Below are positions 35,718 to 47,244 of a DNA stretch of 64,000 bases, piece after piece (the stretch's first letter is position 1; each line of letters begins with the position of its first letter). The notes beneath the pieces were generated by a model. That model ran no database searches. It worked only from the letters and a program-made list of their open reading frames with translations, and had not been told where the DNA came from. Origin of the DNA: Drosophila miranda (Eukaryota; Arthropoda; Insecta; Diptera; Drosophilidae); assembly GCF_003369915.1 (NCBI RefSeq), contig NW_022881614.1, forward strand, positions 1,757,001 to 1,821,000. The letters run 5' to 3'. Both the position numbers and the translations under genes were made by a program.

Positions 35718-36063
35718 TGTTTGTAGGGGGGCGGATCGAGGTTCAATTATCCAACAGCGAGGTGTATGTTCCAGTTTATACTCCTAGCAGTCGTCACAGA
35801 AGGGAAAGGCCGATGGGTTTCGTTGTGTATATATATATTGTTCATGTATTAATTGGGTACTCGCGCGGTATGTCGACAGGTTGAAGCGGGGGTGAAAACG
35901 TAACTAACTAACTCTATGCCTTATGATGCTTTTGCTGCTGTGAGCGCCGAGTGGATCGTGGATTGTGGATCCGAGCGCCCCTCCGAGCGCGCGAGAGCGA
36001 GTTGGGACCGGGGCGCACGGAGTTGGCACAGTGCGCGGAAATTGTTTACTGCTGGCCTGAACA
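35718..36063 (-). repeat. BEL/Pao 5' LTR
   Basis: 346 bp, TG...CA, matching 30849-31229 apart from a few substitutions and the GTACA expansion. Confidence 0.9.
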
Positions 36064-36334
36064 CACTCAATATACAGCAATCTAATAAAGCTTATTTCAA
36101 AATTCCAGGATCTGCCTATAACATTTCCGCATCGAAATAGAGAACTAAACTGTACATCTAAAAACATACATATATGTATGTACATATGTACATATGTCCT
36201 GCCCAATACAGTACAACTGAAACAATAAGTCCGTATAATATATACAAAATGATACAAATTTTTGTGTTTGTCGCACAACATTATCCCTGATAACGCCGGC
36301 GGCAATCCGATTGGCCTTGGGTCCTGAGGTTCTG

Positions 36335-36455
36335 ATGTTGATGGACCTTGTCTAATCGAACCTTGTCAGGGAAAAAGAGAAAGAGCTCAAAATGAAGTTC
36401 AGCGAGTGGCTAGCAATTTATATCAGTTATAGGTTTTATATAATGTGCTTGCCTC
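36335..36455 (+). repeat. Duplicated segment (copy 2)
   Basis: Counterpart of 29930-30050, on the far side of the BEL insertion. It suggests that the glue-like locus was once tandemly duplicated. No second coding copy follows it. Confidence 0.6.
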
Positions 36456-36668
36456 GACACAATTCACCTGGGTCTGTACCCCACACCACTCATTGCTTAT
36501 GCATTTCGGCACGAGCGGGAATGGCGAAACTAAAATGATAATCATACATAGTAGATATGCTTCATTTCTTCGTCTCGCATTCGATTCGAAAGTGCTGATT
36601 GGTGATTGGTGTTATCGACAAAGAATATCATTAGATATCAAAGAATACACATTACAGGAGGAAGCTTG

Positions 36669-37074
36669 CTAGAATTCCAGACTTCCGCTGATCGCGTAGA
36701 AAGTGTCAGTCCGACTGTCAGTCAGTGCCAAATCACATAAGTGCACGGTGCTACACTGGACTGATCCGAAGTCAAAGTCCCCAAATCGCTTAAGTATCTC
36801 GCGGGCATCGAAGGGGCAATTCTTTGCGGTCATGCGATAGTGATTTTTCAGCACGACCATATGCAGCTTTTTAGCCGATGCGGAAGGTCCAGTTGGTTGG
36901 AAATGTGACAGGATCATCGTCACTGATATCCAGACCCTTGACTTTGATCTCGAATGGAGTAGTTAGATCTGCCAGGATGGAGCGACAGGATTCGCAGCAG
37001 CACATAGGCACCCAATGTTATTTGGTTATATATGAAGAGTTCATCGGAAGCTGAGCCTCCAAAATGCTTTTCTG
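36669..37074 (-). pseudogene. ASCC1-like gene, C-terminal 2H-phosphoesterase exon(s), decayed
   Basis: Minus-strand exon opening after a TTTACTCCCCAG acceptor. Three family blocks are in different frames: KHFGGSASDELFIYNQITLG; SCRSILADLTTPFEIKVKGL then DISDDDP; and AKKLHMVVLKNHYRM followed by CPFDAREILKRFGDFDFG and VHLCDL...FYAISGSLEF with stop at 36669. These match the AKAP7/ASCC1-type RNA-ligase-like domain. In the first block the expected H-x-T motif reads NQIT, so a catalytic His appears lost. Internal segments are missing between blocks, so this is decay and not sequencing noise. The N-terminal exons lie at 46746-47238 beyond the copia insertion. Confidence 0.65.
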
Positions 37075-37125
37075 GGGAGTAAATACACAATAAATGGCTG
37101 ACCTGGTGTCCTATCTATTCGTTAT

Positions 37126-37314
37126 TGTTAAAGTTATTTTATTTGTAAGACAGCAGAAGATCAGTATACAGAATTATATGTGCTTCCGAGTAACATACGC
37201 AAGAGACAGACGCCGAAAGAAAAATATAGATATGAGAACATCGATATGCAGCAGGGCACATGCGCAGTGTTGTTAGAGATCAATATCTAATTATCGTGGC
37301 GGTCACTTTGAACA
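37126..37314 (-). repeat. Copia-type 3' LTR
   Basis: 189 bp, TG...CA. Confidence 0.92.
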
Positions 37315-37386
37315 CTCCTCCTCAACACAACGCATGTTTACAAACTTTAAATATACTTAACTAATATTCAATAACATGTCAAGCAC

Positions 37387-40300
37387 TTATAAACGATCTT
37401 TTAAACCAAATGCGAATACAAATTTATGGTGCTTAAACTTGGCTAAGTTCTTTGTGAGGACATCTGCGACTTCACCTCTCTTGAGAACCTCTCGAATATG
37501 ATGTATCTTGACGTCGATGTGCTTTGTACGTGCATGAAACATGGGGTTTCTAGCAAGCTGCTGTGCTCCAATGTTGTCGCCGTACATCTGAATAGCTGAC
37601 TCCTTGGACATCAGCTTCAAGTCAATCAGTAGGCTGCGAAAGTATATCGCCTCTTTTGCTGCAGATGATAAGGCTATGTACTCTGCCTCCGTGGAACTGA
37701 GGGCAACCGTCGATTGCTTTCTTGACTCCCAAGAAACCGCTCCTCCTGCCAACATGCATCCATAGCCAGTGAATGACTTTCGGTTCGTCATATCACTTGC
37801 CCAATCTGCATCAACAAAACACTCAATTGCCTTTCCTTGCTTTGTGTATCATATCTCCCAGTCGATAGTTTTTGCCAAATATCGAAGGATGTGCTTGGCT
37901 GCCGCTTCATGCTCGGAATGAGGATCCTTGTTACGTTGTGCTAATTTGTTCACCGAATGCGCAATGTCCGGACGAGTCATAACAGCAAGATAAGATAACT
38001 CTCCAATTAGCTTTTGGAACGATGTGATGTCGACCCTGCGGCAGTCCTCTTTGTTGCATGCCACCTGGTAACCAGCTTCAAGAGGCGTGGACGTCTGTCG
38101 ACAATCTTTCAAATTGTACTGTTCGAGCACCTCTCTAATATACTTCCGTTGGCTGATTGAAATCGCACCCGTACTGCCTTCACGTTTCACCTCAATACCT
38201 AAAAAGTATTGCATAGACCCGATGTCAACCACATCAAATTCTGCTGCGATCTTTATCTTGATATCAGATATATCATCTAGGTCCTTACACGCCAAAATAA
38301 TGTCATCTACGTAGACAGCTATTAGACACATATTTTTACCTGGCTTACAATACAGACAGGGTTCGTTGACAGTCGGTATAAAACCAATGCGTCTCAGCGT
38401 TGCATCCAACGTAGAGTTCCACACTCTTCCTGATTGTTTTAGGCCATATATACTTTTGTGAAGCCTCAAAACGTGATTTGGGTGAACTTCGCTGATGAAG
38501 CCGTCAGGTTGTCTCATAAAAACCTCATCTTCCAATTCGCCGTTGAGATACGCCGTGACAACATCCATTTGATGTAGGTGGAGACCATGTTCGACTGCAA
38601 GTGCAATTACCAACCTGATAGTTGCGTGGCGTACAACTGGTGCAAATGTTTCCTTGTAGTCGATCCCGTAGCGTTGGCTACAACCTTTCGCCACCAGACG
38701 TGATTTGAGCCTGTTCACGCTTCCATCCGGATTGGACTTAACTGCGTAATCCCATCTGCATCCAATGGACTTTTTCCCGCTAGGCAATTTAGTAAGCGAC
38801 CACGTGCCGTTCTTCACGAGAGATTCGTACTCGTCCTTCATTGATACTTTCCATATCTCGCCTTCAGTAGACCGTTCAGCTTGTGCGTAGTTTTGTGAAA
38901 CTTGTACGTCTGCTGCCAGTATCGCATTGAGCATATGATACTGCTTCCTTGGTCGTCCTGGTTTGCCCGTCCGTACTATGGTTTGGCGTCCTGGTCCTCT
39001 TATTGGTTCTGGAATTACAAGAATGTCATTACTAGACCTAATCTCCTCCTGATTTTCAGGCTCATTTTCTGGATCTTTAAATTGCTCGCTATCCATTTCG
39101 GGTTCAGAGTCCTGGTTTTGTTGAACCTCAATTGATGCCATGTAATTGGAACATGATGCATCTAGTTTGCCCCCTTCAGGTTCTACAAAAATGACATCCC
39201 TACTCTCTACGAGTTTCCTGGTTTCTTTACTGACCAAACGGTATGCTTTGGCCGTATCCGAGTAGCCCACCATTATATACTCTAAGCCTTTCTGTGCGAA
39301 CTTTGATTTCTTTGTTTTATCTAGAGCTATCGCTACTGAGCCAAAAACTCTTAAATGCGATACCACTGGCTTTCTACCTGTCCATATTTCAAAAGGTGTC
39401 AAGCAGCTGCTTGCCACTCTATTTCGCAAATACGTGGCAGTTCGAATCGCTTCTGCCCAATAGCATTCACCTAACCCAGCATGCAGCAGCATACTTCTTG
39501 CCATTTCTACCAATGTTCTGTTGGCCCTTTCTGCAACTCCGTTTTGTTGAGTTGTATATGGCACTGTTAAGTTTCGCTTTATTCCATTTTGGTTTAGGTA
39601 ATTATCAAAAACGTTTGATATGTATTCTCGGCCATTGTCGCTTCGTAAAACCTTGACTTTTCTCCCAGTTTGGCACTCAACTTGACTTTTAAATTCTTTA
39701 AAAGCCTCGAAAACCTGATCTTTGGTTTTTAGGAAACTTACTGATACATATCTTGAACAATCATCAATAAATGTGGCGAAATATCGATTGCCTCCCACTG
39801 ACTGCTTTTGCATTGGACCGCATACATCAGTATATATTAAGTCTAGAACGCCCTTTGACCTGTTTGTGCTCGATTGAAATGGTTGCACGCAAATTTTACT
39901 TTTTGCGCATGTTGCACACACTTGTTTTGGCTTGTATATGCCCTTGAGACCTATTACCATCTCCTTGTTAACCATTTCCTTTAATGCGTCAAAATGTACA
40001 TGGCCGAACCTATTGTGCCATTTGAATGCATATGCCTCAACATTTACAATGTTCATACACTTTTCCTGATTGTCCTGAACCATAAACAATCCATTTTCCA
40101 GATGTGCCTTTATAACTATTTTTCCGTTTTTAAAAATCATCGCTTGATTTTTCTCAAACACAACTTCTTTTCCATGTTTTAATAGTTTTGTGACCGATAT
40201 AAAATTGTACTGCAAATCTGGTACCAAGATAACCTTTTCCAGCGTAACGGATCTATCACCGAACTTTACTTGAACAGTTCCATGCCCTTCAGCAATAAGT

Positions 40301-41183
40301 GATTTACGCAAAGCGTTCCTTGTCACAACATAGATGCGCCGTTGCGCCACTGTCTATGCACCATGCATTTAACATCTGGTCATTTGGCTTAGCTAAACTT
40401 AGGATTGGTACATATTTTTCTGGTTCCACTTTGGCATATTCGGTTACGCAAAGCATTGTACCCAATCTTTCCCCGCTTTTACTGTTTGCGCCCTTGTTGT
40501 TTGCTCCTTCCTGCTTGCTTTTAGCACGGCATTCCGATTTAAAATGCCCTTCCTTTCCGCACTTAAAACACTTTTTGCCCTTCTTAAAGTTTTTCTTAAA
40601 ATTGTTGTTGTCATAACTGACGTGTAGTTCCGCGCTACTTGTAATTTCCTTGCTAATGCAAGCTCGGCAAATCATCTCGCGTCTCAATCGCAGCAACAAA
40701 ACTTTCATACGACTTAGGCAAACCATTTAGCAACACAACTGATAAGATCTTTTCATCAACCTTTATGTTGACCTCTGCTAAAGCCTCGTGTACCACCTGG
40801 AATTTCCGCAAATATTCCCTTGCACTTATACCATTCGACATTTTTAACGTCAACAATTGTTTAATTAAAAGCACTACCCTTGCTGGTCCGCTTGGCCTGT
40901 GAATTTTATTTAGCTTTTGCCATGCCTGTGACGACGATACAAAATTTTTAATATTGTTTAGTTGGGTCGATTTAACACAAAGTAAAATTGACGCCAACGC
41001 CTTTTGATCCTTAAGTTCAAAAGCTTCACGTTGCTCATTTGTTGCACTTTCACTAAGCTCAATTTTACCACTGACGATTGGCCACAAATCATTTTGTATG
41101 AGAACACTTCTCATCAAAACTTCCCATGTGCTATAATTGTTTTCGTCCAGTTTCTCAATATTGAAATTCATATTTCCACTCAT
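37387..41183 (-). pseudogene. Copia-type Gag-Pol with two frameshifts and one stop
   Basis: Domains in order on the minus strand: gag starting MSGNMNFNIEKLDENNYSTW at 41183; zinc knuckle CFKCGKEGHFKSEC; protease motif CIDSGATAH; integrase with zinc-binding FGHVHF...CATCAKSK and the core TDVCGP, SDNGREY and NGVAERANRT; copia RT with MDVVTAYLNGEL and YVDD; RNase H with STEAEYIAL and HARTKHIDVKIHHIRE; stop at 37387. A single-frame polyprotein is expected. Here frame changes occur near 40690 and 40330, and an in-frame TGA lies at 37849-37851. The element is inactive but recent enough for every domain to be readable. Confidence 0.9.
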
Positions 41184-41581
41184 TTTTGATACTTATTGTC
41201 CCACAGTGCAAAATTTGTACTTGTCGATCGTCTCATGCACAAAGCAACTACGACGACAATACTGTTGTCCGTGTCTTCTTTTGGTTTTTCGTTTTCTTTT
41301 AAGTATCCCTCCGAGTTGCTATTTACACACACACACTCGCGATTTTCTATGCCTTGGTATACACATTTTTGGGTATACACACTCGCGGTTTTGTGCGGCT
41401 TGGCATACGCACTTTTTGGTATACACACTTGAGTCTCCGTTCGCTTTTGTGTTTCTTGATCCGTTGGGACTGCTTTATTTTGGACTTTAAACCACGGCAA
41501 CGGTCCGATTCGCTGCAAAATTCTAATCAAAAAAACACAATGCGAATTTGTTCAACTTGTTCTTTTGCCTTTCTATTTACA

Positions 41582-41831
41582 AGTTAACACAATCGATCGA
41601 AAAAATATATAAAAACAAGATCAGCCGTTATACAGGGGTTGTTGCCCAGCGACACCGGAGTTTTGGGTACGCAACAATGCTGCAGAACGAGCAGTGAGCG
41701 TCGGGAGTGCTGGGAACTTACTTGTAAGAGTAGAGTAGTTCGGGGGGAGAAATTAACCGCGTCGGCCGTCGCCACGCCTATCTCAAACCGAATAAAATAA
41801 AATAAAAATTGAAAGAAATAAAATTAAAATT
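41582..41831 (+). repeat. Gypsy-type 5' LTR
   Basis: 250 bp, almost identical to 46152-46401. Confidence 0.95.
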
Positions 41832-42285
41832 GGCGCCCAACTAATTCGAACCCACGGCAAAACCTGAACCAGCGGCAAAAATAAAAAACCAATACACGCA
41901 ATTGAACATAAAAAAAAAAACAGATCCAGCAGCATCTGGAAGACAAAGAAGACACCATACTACCATACACCATAAATTGTATACTATACACCATAAACCG
42001 TACACCATACACCACCATACACCTACCAACAAGAAGACATCAAGAAGCAGCTATACTAACATAGTTTATGACAAAGAACATGTGAGTAGAGTGTTCATTA
42101 AAAAAAAAAAAAAAAAAAAAAAACCCCACATAAAACACAATTTAGTCTTGCAAGTTGATTGATAGTGAAATAAATAAAAACAGGTGCATTTTTTGTTTAG
42201 GTGATGAGTGATAAGGAAGTACAAGATTTGGTAAAAGAATTTCAGAAACTAAAAGGAACAAATTATCAGGAAGACGTAATAGGTT

Positions 42286-42356
42286 AGGTTGACCCGGACG
42301 GCCCTCAGAGGGGGCCCCACATAGGCCAGTATGGCCCTTAGTTGTCCGGATAGGGT

Positions 42357-42431
<75 letters not shown>

Positions 42432-43510
42432 ATGAACCGTCGCGGCAGTGTTTAGTGGGTTTTGAAGTCCTCGAGGATCGAGGTATTTTTCGCATAGGCC
42501 AGTAGTTGCTGTGGCGTCCTCTTGGAGGCATCTTCCAGTGATGCCAGCACTGGGGAGCCCAGGTACTTCCTCCTTGCCCTTAAGAGAGCAGGACAGTTGC
42601 AGATGAGATGTTCCAGGGTTTCGGTTGCCCCAGGTTCGTCACATTTCCTACAACTGTCTCTGTTTGTGATGCCTAGCTTTGTTGCATGCGCCGCAGCCAG
42701 GCAATGGCCCGTTAATATTCCCACTAATAATCTGCAGTCCTTCCGTGGTAGGTGCAGCAGGTAGTGGCTGAGTTTGTCATTGCGTTCCTTGCACATGATT
42801 TTCGAGGTTCTGCAGGCGGTGGTACTCCTCCACCTACATTCGGTTTGTGATCCGGCCTGCTTTTCTAGATCGCTTTGCAGCGTTCTGAGGGAGACAGGCA
42901 CGTTCTCGGTTCTCGTATTCGCCAGCCCGACGCCTTCCTTAGCTAGTACGTCCGCCGTCTCGTTCCCTTCGATGCCCTGGTGGCTGGGAATCCAGTAGAT
43001 CCGCACTGACTTTGTCGTGCTTAGGGTATCTAGTGCCTCCCTGCTCGCCAAGACATTTCTGGAACTGACTGCGGACGACTGCATGGATCTTATCGCCGCT
43101 TGGCTGTCGACGAATAGGTTGACCGCATCGTGTGCTCTTTCAGTGAGAAGAGCGACTTCCGCTGTTTTCCTGATGGCAAAAACCTCTGCCTGGAATATGC
43201 TACAATGGTCCGGTAGCTTATATGACAGCCTTATCTCAGGGTCTGTACAGTATAGGCCCGCTCCTACTCCTCCGTCCATCTTGGAGCCGTCCGTATATAT
43301 ATTGAGGTGCTCCGTTTGGTCTCTTCCGATTTTCCAGTCTTCAGGTCCCAAGGATGCAGTTGTTTTTACGTCGAGGCATGTTTGGGGGGTCATGTAATCA
43401 GTTGACCTGTTCATTTCCCTTCCAATTGAACTATGCCCGTATTCTTGTGGCGACATATTTCCTGAAGCGATGAGGCGTTGTGCTGCCTTTCCTGCAGTCA
43501 GACGGGCGTG
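42286..43510 (-). mobile_element. LOA-type non-LTR retrotransposon, 5'-truncated (RNase H end)
   Basis: Inserted within gypsy gag, with GACGTAATAG on both sides (42276-42285 and 43511-43520) as target-site duplication. The minus-strand ORF 43456-42452 is an RNase H domain (LNIYTDGSKMDGGVGAGLYC, SIFQAEVFAI, LFVDSQAAIRSMQS, IYWIPSHQGIEGNETADVLA) plus the C-terminal zinc-binding tail (CRKCDEPGATETLEHLICNC) typical of LOA-clade elements such as bilbo and Trim of the obscura group. The 3' UTR contains a 74-bp homopolymer. Confidence 0.85.
42357..42430. repeat. Poly-G tract, 74 bp
   Basis: Uninterrupted G run inside the LINE 3' UTR (poly-C on the element's sense strand). The length may be set by assembly or sequencing limits. 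Confidence 0.9.
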
Positions 43511-44775
43511 GACGTAATAGACGTAATAGAGAACATAAATTTAGAAATGAATATATCAAACGAGCAGCTCAGACTCATGATAGAGGCCGCGGTTTCAAGC
43601 GCACTAGCCGTTCAGGAACAGAGCTTCACTTCAAAACTACAGGGTATTCAGGAGAGCTTAAATAGTGTACAAATTAACGCTCCTCAAGTGGTGGCGTACA
43701 AGGATGCAGAGATAAGAACAGACGTTGTCTGTAATGAGACTCTTGATATTATGAAATCCCTGCCCGACTTTGAGGGAAAGAATGAAACCTATGTCTCATG
43801 GAGGAAGGCTGCGCATACCGCATACAAAGTTTATGAGAAATTTGACGGTAGCTCAAAACATTATCAAGCTTTAGGAATACTGAGAAACAAAGTTAAGAGC
43901 TCAGCTGATATGGTACTCTCTTCTTTCGACACTCCCCTTAATTTTAAAGCCATTATAGATCGACTAGACTTTACGTACGCAGACAAACGACCAATATACT
44001 TAATTGAACAAGAGATGTCAACGCTCCGGCAGGGAAATTTGACATTATTACAGTACTATGACGAAGTAGAAAAGAAACTGACCCTCCTTATAAACAAAAC
44101 AATTATGACTAACGAAACCACTGTAGCTTCTTCATTGAATGAGAAATACAGAGCGGACGCTCTACGAGTGTTCATCTCAGGAACCAAGAAGACTTTAAGT
44201 GATGTTCTATTCTAGGCAAGACCAAAAGATCTACCCTCTGCTTTGGCATTGGCTCAAGAAGTTGAGGCTAATCATGATCGATATATGTTCGCTTCAAACT
44301 ACGCCCGTAGCATAGAAGAAAAAGCTCAGAGAACTGAACAAAGACAGCATGGCAGAGAGAATTTAATGACGGACACAAGGCAAAGACAACTAGGGAAACT
44401 CCCACAGTATAGGAAACAAGAATTTTTACCAAAATCAGAACAGGTCCAACCAATGGACGTGGACACATCCTCACGTTTTAGGCAGACTACTCAGTATCAA
44501 CAAAATAGCCCGCCTCAGAGACAAAACCAGTGGCAAAGTCAGCAACAAAACAACCAATCGGACTACAACAACCAGGGACAAACAAACAAGCGACCGAACA
44601 ACAGTAGCGCACGTTTTACGGGACCGAAACAACAAAGAATTAACCCCGTAGAAGCAGAAGATACCCTACTCGATCAGGAAGAACAGGATTACCAAACTAT
44701 AGCAAACGCCGAAGTTGATGGCATAGAAAACGACCTTTCAGATTATGACCAGATTAATTTTTTAGACATAACTCC

Positions 44776-45985
44776 TTGCTTCCGTTCATAGAAAGGACAG
44801 TAGCAGGGAGAACAATCAAATTACTCATAGATACAGGAGCTTCCAAAAACTACATAATACCATTAAAAGAACTAAAACATATTACCCTAGTAAATAAACC
44901 CTTCCGAGTGAAGTCAATCCATGGCTATAGTGGCATAGACAAAAAATGTATAATGCACCTTTTCAATACCAACTCAACATTTTTTTGACGGTATAATTGG
45001 ACTTGACCTATTAAAACAGAGTGACGTTCTACTGGACTTAAAGAATAAGAAATTAATAACAAACTTCGGTTCCGAAACAATCCAATTTTTAAAATGTGCA
45101 AACATAAATTTCACAAATGTCGAGGAAATACAGGTCCCTGAGACTATATCCCAAAAGTTTCAGCTGATGTTAGGAAACCGAACAGGGGTTTTCGCAGACC
45201 CAAATGAAGCACTCCCATATAATACAAATATCATTGGCACTATCCGAACAGAAAATGAAGATCCCATATATTCAAAATTGTACCCATATCCAATGGTCGT
45301 TTCAGAATTCGTAAATGCAGAAACTCAAGACTTGTTGAAAGGTGGTATAATACGACCGTCTCGGTCACCATACAACAACCCCGTTTGGGTTGTAGACAAA
45401 AAAGCTACCGATGAACAGGGAAATAAAAAAAAACGTTTGGTCATAGATTTCAGGAAACTAAATTTAAAAACAACAGATGACAAATATCCCATGCCCAATA
45501 TAGTTTCTATATTATCCAACTTGGGTACAGCTAAATACTTTACAACCCTAGATCTTAAATCTGGATTCCATCAGATTTTACTTGCAGAAAAAGATAGAGA
45601 AAAAACAGCTTTCTCCGTAGCAAATGGGAAGTATGAGTTCTGTAGACTCCCCTTTGGCTTGAAAAATGCACGAAAAATTGCCGACGGTGGTAACCATGTT
45701 ACAGCTATCGGAAACCGCGCTACCACTCTTACAACAACATTCTGTAAAAAACTTCCCTACACAACTTGTGCGCAGCAACTACACTCCGGTGTCATCGCGC
45801 ACTGTCCAACTCGGCCCAGCCATCTCGAACCTGTAACACGCATCGATGATGGCATAATCATCATAAACGACATAGTGGAGACAATCGATAAACAGAACTA
45901 CGCGAGGAAGTCTCTAGGATCAACAGTATCCACATTCCTCGACATAACAAACCATGAAGACGTACCGAGCTTGCCGTACTTATAA
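44776..45985 (+). pseudogene. Gypsy-type pol remnant fused to env remnant
   Basis: The protease is recognisable (KLLIDTGASKNYI). After a frameshift near 44985 the reverse transcriptase follows (PYNNPVWVVDKK, RLVIDFRKLN, FTTLDLKSGFHQI, FCRLPFGLKNA). At about 45670 RT breaks off before its catalytic YxDD and joins a segment resembling part of an errantivirus envelope gene (PTRPSHLEPVTRID). The rest of RT, RNase H, integrase and most of env are deleted. The remnant cannot produce replication or envelope functions. Confidence 0.75.
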
Positions 45986-46151
45986 AGGTTAAGTATGGAA
46001 ACTTACGACACATCGACCAACTGGAATCAGGACTCGTAAGAAGACCGATAATATCTGGATTGGCTCCGAGAAACAGACGCCAACGTGGCCTCCAAGTGCT
46101 AATTGACGGCTTAAAGGAATCCGAGGACGTCTTCCACTTAAGTGAAGGAGG

Positions 46152-46401
46152 AGTTAACACAATCGATCGAAAAAATATATAAAAACAAGATCAGCCGTTA
46201 TACAGGGGTTGTTGCCCAGCGACACCGGAGTTTTGGGTACGCAACAATGTTGCAGAACGAGCAGTGAGCGTCGGGAGTGCTGGGAACTTACTTGTAAGAG
46301 TAGAGTAGTTCGGGGGGAGAAATTAACCGCGTCGGCCGTCGCCACGCCTATCTCAAACCGAATAAAATAAAATAAAAATTGAAAGAAATAAAATTAAAAT
46401 T
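46152..46401 (+). repeat. Gypsy-type 3' LTR
   Basis: 250 bp, almost identical to 41582-41831. Confidence 0.95.
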
Positions 46402-46531
46402 TACACACATACACTAATGAGTCTATGCCATTTTTTTAGCACTGCTTTTCACTAAGCACCAAACAATGTTTGTTTCTCACTGTTTCTGTTTTATACTGTT
46501 TCTGGGTGAATTGGTGTCTGGGCCCATAACC

Positions 46532-46734
46532 TGTTAAAGTTATTTTATTTGTAAGACAGCAGAAGATCAGTATACAGAATTATATATGCTTCCGAGTAAC
46601 ATACGCAAGAGACAGACGCCGAAAGAAGAATATCGATATGAGAACATCGATATGAGAACATCGATATGCAGCAGGGCACAAGCGCAGTGTTGTTAGAGAT
46701 CAATATCTAATTATCGTGGCGGTCACTTTGAACA
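46532..46734 (-). repeat. Copia-type 5' LTR
   Basis: 203 bp. It contains an extra copy of a 14-bp unit (ATATGAGAACATCG) relative to the 3' LTR. Confidence 0.92.
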
Positions 46735-46745
46735 GTTATTACCTT

Positions 46746-47238
46746 AAGTTCCAAAACGCGATTCTGAACTTCGTCAAAGTTCAATGGAACAACCAGCAAA
46801 TGTATTGGGATCTTCCTGCGAATGGCGCCAACAAGGGAGCGGGTCTGGCGCAACGCAGCACACACCTGATTGCGCTCCTTGGCCTTGATGGTCACATTTG
46901 AAGACTCCTCGTGCTGACGTGGAAAGTAAATTTTTGATTGTTTTTCTTCCTCGATGCGACGTTTGGTCGATCCCTTGGGGCCAATCAGCCTCCCATAGAA
47001 TGTTCTGCAAGGCAATTAATTCGAATGATATATATGTATATAGATATATAAATATAAATATAAATATAAATTTATCCGGTATCTTCGTGATGGTACAGAG
47101 CAGCTCTATCTCCATATCTTTCACAGGCAACCGACCCACTTACTTGGACACATGGAATGAAAGTTTCAAGCTACCAGAAACCATTTTTTCTAACTTGTCG
47201 GCGCCCGGGTCCTCTTCGTCGGGCGCGAAGAAAAAAAC
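46746..47238 (-). pseudogene. ASCC1-like gene, KH-domain exons (separated from the 3' exons by a 9.6-kb insertion)
   Basis: Two minus-strand exons: about 47238-47144 and 47004-46746, with a 139-bp intron between them. Together they read FFAPDEEDPGADKLEK, then MVSGSLKLSFHVSK joined to TFYGRLIGPKGSTKRRIEEE, a KH domain with its GxxG loop (IGPKGS), then IPIHLLVVPLNFDEVQNR. The second exon ends ELK at a GTAAT donor. The copia target duplication GTTAT begins almost at this donor, so copia landed a few bases into the intron. Human ASCC1 has the same KH plus 2H domain order. Upstream exons are not found; the sequence there is LINE. Confidence 0.7.
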
Positions 47239-47244
47239 CTGCCT

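Larger units (their letters stand above)
30849..36063 (-). mobile_element. BEL/Pao LTR retrotransposon, non-autonomous (lacks RT, RNase H and integrase)
   Basis: LTRs at 30849-31229 and 35718-36063 begin TG and end CA. They are flanked by a perfect 5-bp target-site duplication CACTC (30844-30848 and 36064-36068). On the minus strand the primer binding site lies one base inside the 5' LTR (35716-35699): TGGTCCTTCGAGCCGGAT, 18 nt that match the 3' end of Drosophila tRNA-Tyr plus CCA as I remember it. A polypurine tract (AAGAGGGGGGGAGGA) abuts the 3' LTR at about 31230-31245. Only gag and protease are found inside. Reverse transcriptase, RNase H and integrase are missing, and a foldback element interrupts the leader. 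Confidence 0.9.
42204..44791 (+). pseudogene. Gypsy-type gag, interrupted by a LINE insertion and a stop
   Basis: Gag starts MSDKEVQDLVKEFQKLKG at 42204 and is cut after QEDVI by the LOA-type LINE. It resumes at about 43511 in the target-site duplication (DVIDVIENINLEMNISNEQL), continues to a TAG at 44213-44215, then reads on in the same frame (RPKDLPSALALAQEVEANHD) to a Gln/Asn-rich C-terminus, overlapping the start of the pol frame near 44776. Confidence 0.85.
41582..46401 (+). mobile_element. Gypsy-type LTR retrotransposon (errantivirus group), internally deleted
   Basis: LTRs at 41582-41831 and 46152-46401 are each 250 bp, begin AGTTAACAC, end AATTAAAATT and differ at one visible base (C/T near 41679/46249). 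They are flanked by TACA on both sides (41578-41581, 46402-46405). The primer site GGCGCCCAAC follows the 5' LTR, as in tRNA-Lys-primed gypsy elements. A polypurine tract (AAGTGAAGGAGG) precedes the 3' LTR. It inserted into the copia leader. RNase H and integrase are gone. Confidence 0.92.
37126..46734 (-). mobile_element. Ty1/copia-type LTR retrotransposon (hosting nested insertions)
   Basis: LTRs at 37126-37314 and 46532-46734 (TGTTAAAG...TTTGAACA) flanked by target duplication GTTAT (37121-37125, 46735-46739). The minus-strand primer site next to the 5' LTR (46531-46518) reads GGTTATGGGCCCAG, the copia-specific site for an internal part of initiator tRNA-Met. LTRs differ by about four substitutions and a 14-bp duplication. 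The body is interrupted in its leader by a gypsy-type element (41582-46401). Confidence 0.93.

Noticed and set aside
38902-40616. Several plus-strand hydrophobic frames within the copia element
   Set aside because: Antisense shadows of the copia pol frame.
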